Shown here: positions 59,316 to 64,000 of the stretch, piece after piece
Layout: the number at the start of each line of letters is the position of its first letter
How positions within the stretch are numbered: position 1 is the first letter of the stretch
Source: Paenibacillus sp. YPG26
Lineage (GTDB): Bacteria > Bacillota > Bacilli > Paenibacillales > Paenibacillaceae
Direction of reading: 5' to 3'
DNA: 64,000 nucleotides
Assembly: GCF_023704175.1 (NCBI RefSeq)
Contig: NZ_CP084530.1
Location: 856,501-920,500, forward strand
Program-made: the position numbers and the translations under genes
Notes under the pieces: model-generated
What the model saw: only the letters and a program-made list of their open reading frames with translations
What the model was told of the DNA's origin: nothing
Databases searched by the model: none

Positions 59316-59867
59316 ATGCGCGTCATCGATACAGGGCTGCCGGGGGCGGTCATCATAGAGACCGATGTGTTCGAGGATGAACGTGGTTTTTTTACAGAGA
59401 GCTATAACCGGGAAGTCTTCGCGAAGCATGGAATCACTTATAACTTCATTCAAGATAATCACTCCTATTCTGGGCCTGCCGGTACACTGAGAGGCCTGCA
59501 TTATCAGCTTCAGCCCAAAGCACAGACCAAGCTGGTCCGGGTACTGTCAGGAGCAATCTATGATGTATTCGTAGATCTTCGTAAGGAGTCCCCTACCTTC
59601 GGTAAGTGGGGGGAGGTCATCTTGACCTCACGGAATTTCAGACAGGTTCTGATTCCCCGCGGCTTCGCACATGGATTCTGCACACTCGTGCCACATACCG
59701 AAGTGTTGTACAAAGTGGATGAGGTCTATTCCAAGGAACATGACCGGGGGATTCTCTGGAATGATCCGGCACTTGCGATTCCTTGGCCGGCCACGAAGCT
59801 TGTGTTATCGGAGAAGGATAAGGTGCATCCGGTGATGGCCAAGGCCGATTTTGACTTCTCATACTAA
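59316..59867 (+). CDS. rfbC: dTDP-4-dehydrorhamnose 3,5-epimerase
   Basis: A 183-residue cupin: DERGFFTESYNREVF, FIQDNHSYSGPAGTLRGLHYQ (catalytic His in LRGLHYQ), VFVDLRKESPTFGKW and PRGFAHGFCTL. It catalyses the third step of dTDP-L-rhamnose synthesis. CAGGAGGTATCAGGT precedes the ATG. rfbA/rfbB are not in the window, so the pathway is split. Confidence 0.94.
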   Translation: MRVIDTGLPGAVIIETDVFEDERGFFTESYNREVFAKHGITYNFIQDNHSYSGPAGTLRGLHYQLQPKAQTKLVRVLSGAIYDVFVDLRKESPTFGKWGEVILTSRNFRQVLIPRGFAHGFCTLVPHTEVLYKVDEVYSKEHDRGILWNDPALAIPWPATKLVLSEKDKVHPVMAKADFDFSY

Positions 59868-59992
59868 GTAAGTTGGGCCATTATTTGTGTAGGCACGTGT
59901 GAACTGTTCTGGTAGGTCGCTGTTTGATGAATCATCTTAATTGGAGTTATAAAGTAGAAGTTCTTGTAAGAGGGAAGAGGGAGAAGAGGGTT

Positions 59993-60886
59993 ATGAGTGA
60001 GCTAACGACTCCGATTCACAAGGGGAAGAGCAGCGTGCTGGTCACGGGCGCAGAAGGGCAGTTGGGAAGGGAACTGCTGGAGGTCTTAGGCAGTCTAGGA
60101 TACGAAGTGCACGGGCTGGGCCATCAGGAGCTTGATATTACGGATATAGAGCAGTGCTATCATGTGCTTCAGCGTCTGAAGCCGGGTGTAGTGATTCACG
60201 CCGCAGCCTATACGAACGTTGATCGTGCAGAGAGCGAACAGGATAAAGCATACGAGATAAATGCCTATGGTACCCGCAATATCGCCGCTGCGGCGGAAAG
60301 TATCCAGGCCAAGCTGATCTATATCAGCACGGATTATGTTTTTGGCGGGGGAGCGGGGCAGGAGCCATATGATGAATTTCACCCCACCCATCCCATTAAT
60401 GTCTACGGCCAATCGAAGCTTCAAGGGGAAGAGTTCGTTCGTCAGCTTCATTCCCGGTTTTTTATTGTTCGTACATCCTGGGTATATGGTCACCACGGCA
60501 GCAATTTTGTAAAAACGATGCTGAACCTTGCAAGCAGCCAAGAGCGAATCTCCGTAGTTGATGACCAGATCGGTTGTCCGACGTATACCAGAGATTTGGC
60601 GTTAAAGCTGGAAGAGCTTGCTTCTTCCCAGAAATACGGGACCTATCATATATCGGGGGCTGGGTCCTGCTCCTGGTATGAGCTGGCATGCTCGATTATG
60701 GATTTAGCCGGACTAAAGACAGCCGTTATTCCTGTATCTACTAGAGAGTTCCCTCGTCCTGCTCCGCGTCCCGCCTATTCGGTGTTGATGCAAAAAGCGC
60801 TTCGACTGAACGGATTCAGTGGGCTAAGGGACTGGAGAGAGGCCTTGGCGGAGTATGTAAATATGGAGAAAACGCAACGGAATTGA
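59993..60886 (+). CDS. rfbD: dTDP-4-dehydrorhamnose reductase
   Basis: A 297-residue extended SDR: SVLVTGAEGQLGRELLEVL near the N terminus, HAAAYTNVDRAESE, ISTDYVFGGGAGQEPY, NVYGQSKLQGE (YGxxK catalytic), VRTSWVYG. It reduces dTDP-4-keto-L-rhamnose. The ORF reaches 59924, but ATG 59993 follows GGGAGAAGAGGG and leaves a normal N terminus. It is 125 bp after rfbC, likely the same operon. Confidence 0.92.
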   Translation: MSELTTPIHKGKSSVLVTGAEGQLGRELLEVLGSLGYEVHGLGHQELDITDIEQCYHVLQRLKPGVVIHAAAYTNVDRAESEQDKAYEINAYGTRNIAAAAESIQAKLIYISTDYVFGGGAGQEPYDEFHPTHPINVYGQSKLQGEEFVRQLHSRFFIVRTSWVYGHHGSNFVKTMLNLASSQERISVVDDQIGCPTYTRDLALKLEELASSQKYGTYHISGAGSCSWYELACSIMDLAGLKTAVIPVSTREFPRPAPRPAYSVLMQKALRLNGFSGLRDWREALAEYVNMEKTQRN

Positions 60887-60973
60887 TTCTCATGCGTTAT
60901 TATTAAGTATGGAAAAATCAAGAAATTACCGTCCGGCATAACCGGACCGGGTACATAAGGAGAGTGAACGGAT

Positions 60974-61879
60974 ATGTCTCAAGAACCTGTTGTCCGCTTA
61001 TCGAATGTGACGAAGAAGATCGGCTCCAAGACCATCATTGATCGTCTTACACTCGATATTCCAGCGGGTCAGGTATATGGCTTCCTTGGTCCTAACGGTT
61101 CAGGGAAGACGACAACCATACGCATGATGGTTGGACTGATGTCGATTACTGAAGGAGATATTGTGATCTGCGGATCGAGCGTAAGGAAGGACTTCGAGAA
61201 GGCAATTACTCATATCGGAGCGATTGTGGAGAATCCTGAAATGTACAAGTTCCTGACGGGTTATCAGAACTTGATTCATTATGCAAGGATGTCTGGAGTA
61301 AGTAAGGAGCGTATTCAAGAGGCGGTTGCCCTGGTCGGTCTTGAGAAACGGATACATGACAAGGTGAAGACGTACTCGCTCGGGATGCGCCAGCGTCTGG
61401 GTGTAGCCCAAGCGATATTGCAGCGTCCCAAGCTCCTGATTCTGGATGAGCCTACGAATGGTCTGGATCCTCAGGGAATTCGCGAGCTCCGCGATTATCT
61501 GAGGGTGCTGGCAAGAGAAGAGGGCATAACGGTGTTCGTCTCCAGCCACTTGCTGTCAGAGATGGAGCTGATGTGTGATACCGTGGCCATTATTCAGAGC
61601 GGCAGATTAATTGACGTTCGTTCACTTAAGGCCGAGGATCTGGAAGGACAATATGCCGAGACCGGCTTTGAGGTTAGCGAACCGGAGCGGGCGCTTGAGC
61701 TTGTAGGGGCTGGCCGGTTGGACGAAGGCAGGCTGATTGTTACGGCTAACCGGGAGCAGATTGCGGATCTTAACAGCCGCCTTGTAGCCGCGGGCATTAA
61801 GGTGTACGGAATTCAGGTTCTGACAAGATCGCTTGAGGATCAATTCTTGGAGATGACGGGAGGCGGGCAAATTGGGTAA
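60974..61879 (+). CDS. ABC transporter ATP-binding protein, BcrA-like
   Basis: A 301-residue ATPase: Walker A GPNGSGKTTTIRMM, Q-loop in IGAIVENPEMYKFLTGYQN, signature YSLGMRQRLGVAQAIL, Walker B LLILDEPTNGLDP, His switch VFVSSHLLSEM. The C-terminal ~75 residues are the extension typical of BcrA/bacitracin or lantibiotic self-protection ABC ATPases. It couples to the permease that overlaps it by 8 bases. AAGGAGAG lies ~9 bases before the ATG. Confidence 0.92.
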   Translation: MSQEPVVRLSNVTKKIGSKTIIDRLTLDIPAGQVYGFLGPNGSGKTTTIRMMVGLMSITEGDIVICGSSVRKDFEKAITHIGAIVENPEMYKFLTGYQNLIHYARMSGVSKERIQEAVALVGLEKRIHDKVKTYSLGMRQRLGVAQAILQRPKLLILDEPTNGLDPQGIRELRDYLRVLAREEGITVFVSSHLLSEMELMCDTVAIIQSGRLIDVRSLKAEDLEGQYAETGFEVSEPERALELVGAGRLDEGRLIVTANREQIADLNSRLVAAGIKVYGIQVLTRSLEDQFLEMTGGGQIG

Positions 61880-62663
61880 TTTCCTGGCACTGGTACAAAA
61901 TGAGAATATGAAAATTTATCGCCGGCTGCGCACCTGGATCATGCTGGCACTGGTTGTGCTGCTGCCAGTTTTATTTGGAATCCTAATTGCGGTTAATAAT
62001 GGTACATTCGGTTCAAATATGGATGCTTGGGGAGCAGCGTCTAATTTGTCCTTCATTTATTTCCTTGTCTCAATCTTCTCGGTTGTCATAGCCGCCGATA
62101 TTGTAGCTTCAGAATTCACCTGGGGGACTATCAAGCTGCTGCTGATCAGACCCTGGACAAGAAGCAAGGTGCTTCTATCGAAGCTGCTTGCCGTTCTCTT
62201 GTTCGCGGTCGCGATAAGTGTTCTCTTTATGATTGCAACGATAGGGATCACGCAGCTCTTGTTCTCATCCGGGTCGACAGCTGCGAATATAGAACAAATG
62301 AATTTTGGGGAATACAGCCTGATGATGTTCTATAGATTCATAGATCTGGTAGTCATTACGATATTCGCGTTTATGATTTCGTCTGTCTTCCGCGCAAGCG
62401 GACTCGCTATTGGTCTGTCGATGTTCCTGCTGATGGCAAATAGCATTCTGAGTGCGATCCTGAATCCCTCGAGATATTCTTGGGCCAAGTATCTGCTCTT
62501 CAACAATATGGACTTGTCGCAATACAAGATGAGGGAGTCAGCAGGTATTGCTGCAACGAACGGGATGTCCCTCGGTTTCTCTGCTACGGTGCTGGCTGTA
62601 TATGTGGCGGTATTTCTGGTTGTCGCCTGGCTGGTATTTACAAAAAGAGACGTAGCGGCATAG
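61872..62663 (+). CDS. ABC-2 type permease, BcrB-like
   Basis: A 263-residue membrane protein with six helices: LRTWIMLALVVLLPVLFGIL, then FIYFLVSIFSVVIAADIVASE with the conserved EFTWGTIKLLLIRPWTR, ending VYVAVFLVVAWLVFTKRD. It starts with TTG inside the end of the ATPase gene, GGGAGG upstream. With the ATPase it forms a peptide-antibiotic efflux or self-protection pair; substrate unknown. Confidence 0.9.
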   Translation: MGNFLALVQNENMKIYRRLRTWIMLALVVLLPVLFGILIAVNNGTFGSNMDAWGAASNLSFIYFLVSIFSVVIAADIVASEFTWGTIKLLLIRPWTRSKVLLSKLLAVLLFAVAISVLFMIATIGITQLLFSSGSTAANIEQMNFGEYSLMMFYRFIDLVVITIFAFMISSVFRASGLAIGLSMFLLMANSILSAILNPSRYSWAKYLLFNNMDLSQYKMRESAGIAATNGMSLGFSATVLAVYVAVFLVVAWLVFTKRDVAA

Positions 62664-62690
62664 CGGTGAACCTAGCTTGCTTGAGAATTG

Positions 62691-62723
62691 AGACTCTGGT
62701 GCTTCCGGCGCCAGAGTCTTTCT
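62691..62723 (+). terminator. Terminator after ABC pair
   Basis: AGACTCTGG / CCAGAGTCT, with GC/GC continuing inward, followed by TTTCTT. Confidence 0.85.
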
Positions 62724-62935
62724 TATGCATGTCCATTCATGCTTGCTTACTTAAGCACATCCACTTAAGCTTATCCACACGTGCATGTCCGCTCATGCCT
62801 GCCCCCAAATTATGCATGTCCACACGTGCATGTCCGCTGAAGCCCGCCCCTAATTATGCTCGTCCACACGTGCATGTCTACTCAAGCATGCCAATCTGGC
62901 ATGCTCACTCGAGCTAACCATTCATGCATGCAGGG
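62723..62935. repeat. Degenerate 44-45 bp tandem repeats
   Basis: TCCACACGTGCATGTCCGCT occurs at 62774 and 62819 and, with two changes, at 62863, so the period is 45 then 44 bp. Flanking sequence on both sides has more diverged copies (GCATGTCCATTCATGC; GCATGCCAATCTGGCATGC). The core CACACGTGCATGT is alternating pyrimidine-purine. The period is not a multiple of three, so coding is unlikely. It forms many small palindromes (CACGTG, GCATGC). Confidence 0.8.
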
Positions 62936-63159
62936 ACTAGCTTTCATCCCTCTGCTTGAGCTGCCCGAAAATAAGGGTCCGGCACTCACGATATAGCTCC
63001 AACTAAAGTTGCAGCCTAAGTTTAAGCCTACCCACCGCCTTCCCTTTGGTCCTTACAATATAAGTGAGAGGTCCGATATCCAAATGATTCCTGATCATAA
63101 ATAATTAGGATGTATAAGGGGGCAAGCTGCCCCTGTTAGAATTCATTTTGAGAGGGGAT
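62936..63159. other. Gap before the last gene
   Basis: No gene seen. A small stem GGGGGCA/TGCCCC lies at ~63118-63134, just before the ribosome binding site region of the last gene. Confidence 0.4.
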
Positions 63160-64000
63160 ATGTCCTTGTTCAGGTTCATAAAAGGTATAATGGCCAGCAT
63201 ACTGGCAAGTGCCGTCATCGTATTCGGGTTCGGGTCGGAGGTGAGCTATGCGGATACATCAGGCCATACTGCCGCTCAAGCGGGTATTGAATGGTCCAGG
63301 CAGTATGGGAACAATTCCACAGCCAAATCAGTAAGTCCGACTTCAGATGGAGGATATATTATGGCTGGAGAGATTACGGAGATTGATAACTCGGGCCCTT
63401 ACCCGAATTCGGTCCGGAAGGCGTACCTGGTTAAGACTAATGCAGCTGGGGAGCTCGAATGGGAGCAGAAGGTCACTTATGGCGAGAACGAGTCCGATTC
63501 AAGTACAGCCTATAAAGCGGTCCAAACCCGCGATGGAGGATATATTGTGACTGGCTCAACCGACATAGACCGCTGGACTTATGTGCTCCTGATCAAGCTC
63601 AGCCCACAAGGTGAGGTGGAGTGGAAGAAGGCGTACGAAGGACACTTTTTCCAGTATGGACAAGCGGTTCTGGAGACGGAAGACGGAGGATTTGTTACAA
63701 CTGGGGTATCGGCCGGTTATGCGACTGGTGCCGATGCTTACGTCTTGAAGACGGATGCTCAGGGACATAAGCTGTGGATGAAATATTATCATTTTAGCGG
63801 AGACCAGTATTTCAGTGATATCATTCCTGCCCAGGATGGGGGGTATGTGGCTGTAGGGAATGTGAATATTGACGAATACAGCTCGGGTCCGGCCGATTAT
63901 TCCGTTATCCTTAAGCTTGATGAACAGGGTGAGAAGGTGTGGGAGGAGCATTATAAGCGGGCTGATGGAGCTATGAGAGCGGCTTCCGTGATTGCGGCGG
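63160..64000 (+). CDS. Secreted beta-propeller-like repeat protein (3' end outside window)
   Basis: The frame starts at ATG 63160 after GAGAGGGG and stays open to the window edge (280 codons). A signal peptide (RFIKGIMASILASAVIVFGF, cleavage likely after VSYA) is followed by four or more ~50-60-residue repeats, each with a DGGYI(V/M)xG turn and a Y-V/L-x-K-T/L-(D/N)-x-x-G-(E/K)-x-x-W strand (DGGYIMAG, DGGYIVTG, DGGFVTTG, DGGYVAVG). That is the form of a secreted beta-propeller. Function unknown; SLH domains may lie beyond the edge. Confidence 0.8.
   Translation, partial: MSLFRFIKGIMASILASAVIVFGFGSEVSYADTSGHTAAQAGIEWSRQYGNNSTAKSVSPTSDGGYIMAGEITEIDNSGPYPNSVRKAYLVKTNAAGELEWEQKVTYGENESDSSTAYKAVQTRDGGYIVTGSTDIDRWTYVLLIKLSPQGEVEWKKAYEGHFFQYGQAVLETEDGGFVTTGVSAGYATGADAYVLKTDAQGHKLWMKYYHFSGDQYFSDIIPAQDGGYVAVGNVNIDEYSSGPADYSVILKLDEQGEKVWEEHYKRADGAMRAASVIAA

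Noticed and set aside
62774..62882. CRISPR array
   Set aside because: The repeated units are contiguous and degenerate, with no variable spacers of constant length and no cas genes.
62480..62917. Open frame through the 44-45 bp repeats giving TRACPL-type peptide repeats
   Set aside because: The repeat period is not a multiple of three, it overlaps the ABC permease gene out of frame, and no ribosome binding site is present.

Overview
The window looks like chromosomal DNA of a spore-forming Firmicute, most likely Paenibacillus or a close relative. Reasons: a CotF-like coat protein, a complete GerA/GerB/GerC germinant-receptor operon, SleB- and YtaF-type sporulation genes, an SLH-anchored GH18 enzyme, GsiB, a sigma-O/RsoA-like pair, strong AGGAGG ribosome binding sites and frequent GTG/TTG starts. 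No rRNA, tRNA, insertion sequence or CRISPR array was found. Names rest on motif recognition by eye; no database search was possible.

Layout. 1-6620: end of an ABC exporter, coat protein, Zn-alcohol dehydrogenase, then a rightward run of Gfo/Idh oxidoreductase, small membrane protein, YpsA (SLOG fold), a TIR-domain protein and a 57-residue protein. 6872-10870: DedA protein, a leftward sigma-O-like/YvrJ/RsoA-like operon, a uracil/mismatch glycosylase and a DnaQ-BRCT nuclease. 10964-13121: an MhqR-type MarR regulator with a dioxygenase and an esterase, with the same palindrome before the regulator and before the dioxygenase. 13234-20456: SDR, aldo-keto reductase, DUF2339 protein, SLH-GH18 enzyme, split ThrE-type exporter, small membrane protein. 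20739-24602: qoxABCD quinol oxidase. 24824-28927: large methyltransferase, cyclophilin lipoprotein, diguanylate cyclase. 29050-32612: germinant-receptor operon. 32730-36165: two small proteins, SulP transporter, LacI regulator.

36463-39667 is the most unusual part. A 7TM-type sensor kinase converges on a two-gene unit encoding an isoprenoid-synthase-like protein with two DDxxD motifs and a 79-residue peptide with an NHLP-type (nitrile-hydratase-like) leader ending in a C-terminal Trp. The arrangement recalls ComQ-ComX-ComP (prenylated-Trp pheromone), but with a different leader type and kinase type. It is the best candidate for an undescribed system.

39933-47760: lipoprotein, YtaF, TatA, alpha-amylase lipoprotein, DivIVA-like protein, GsiB with a sigma-B-type promoter, ThpR, SleB-like hydrolase and a glycolipid glycosyltransferase. 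47999-54099: a tandem duplication of a TetR regulator plus YhgE/Pip membrane protein, each copy preceded by TGACTA-N11-TAGTCA. 54417-62663: glutamate synthase large subunit, rfbC, rfbD and a BcrAB-like ABC transporter. 62723-62935 is a degenerate 44-45 bp repeat array, and a secreted repeat protein runs off the right edge.
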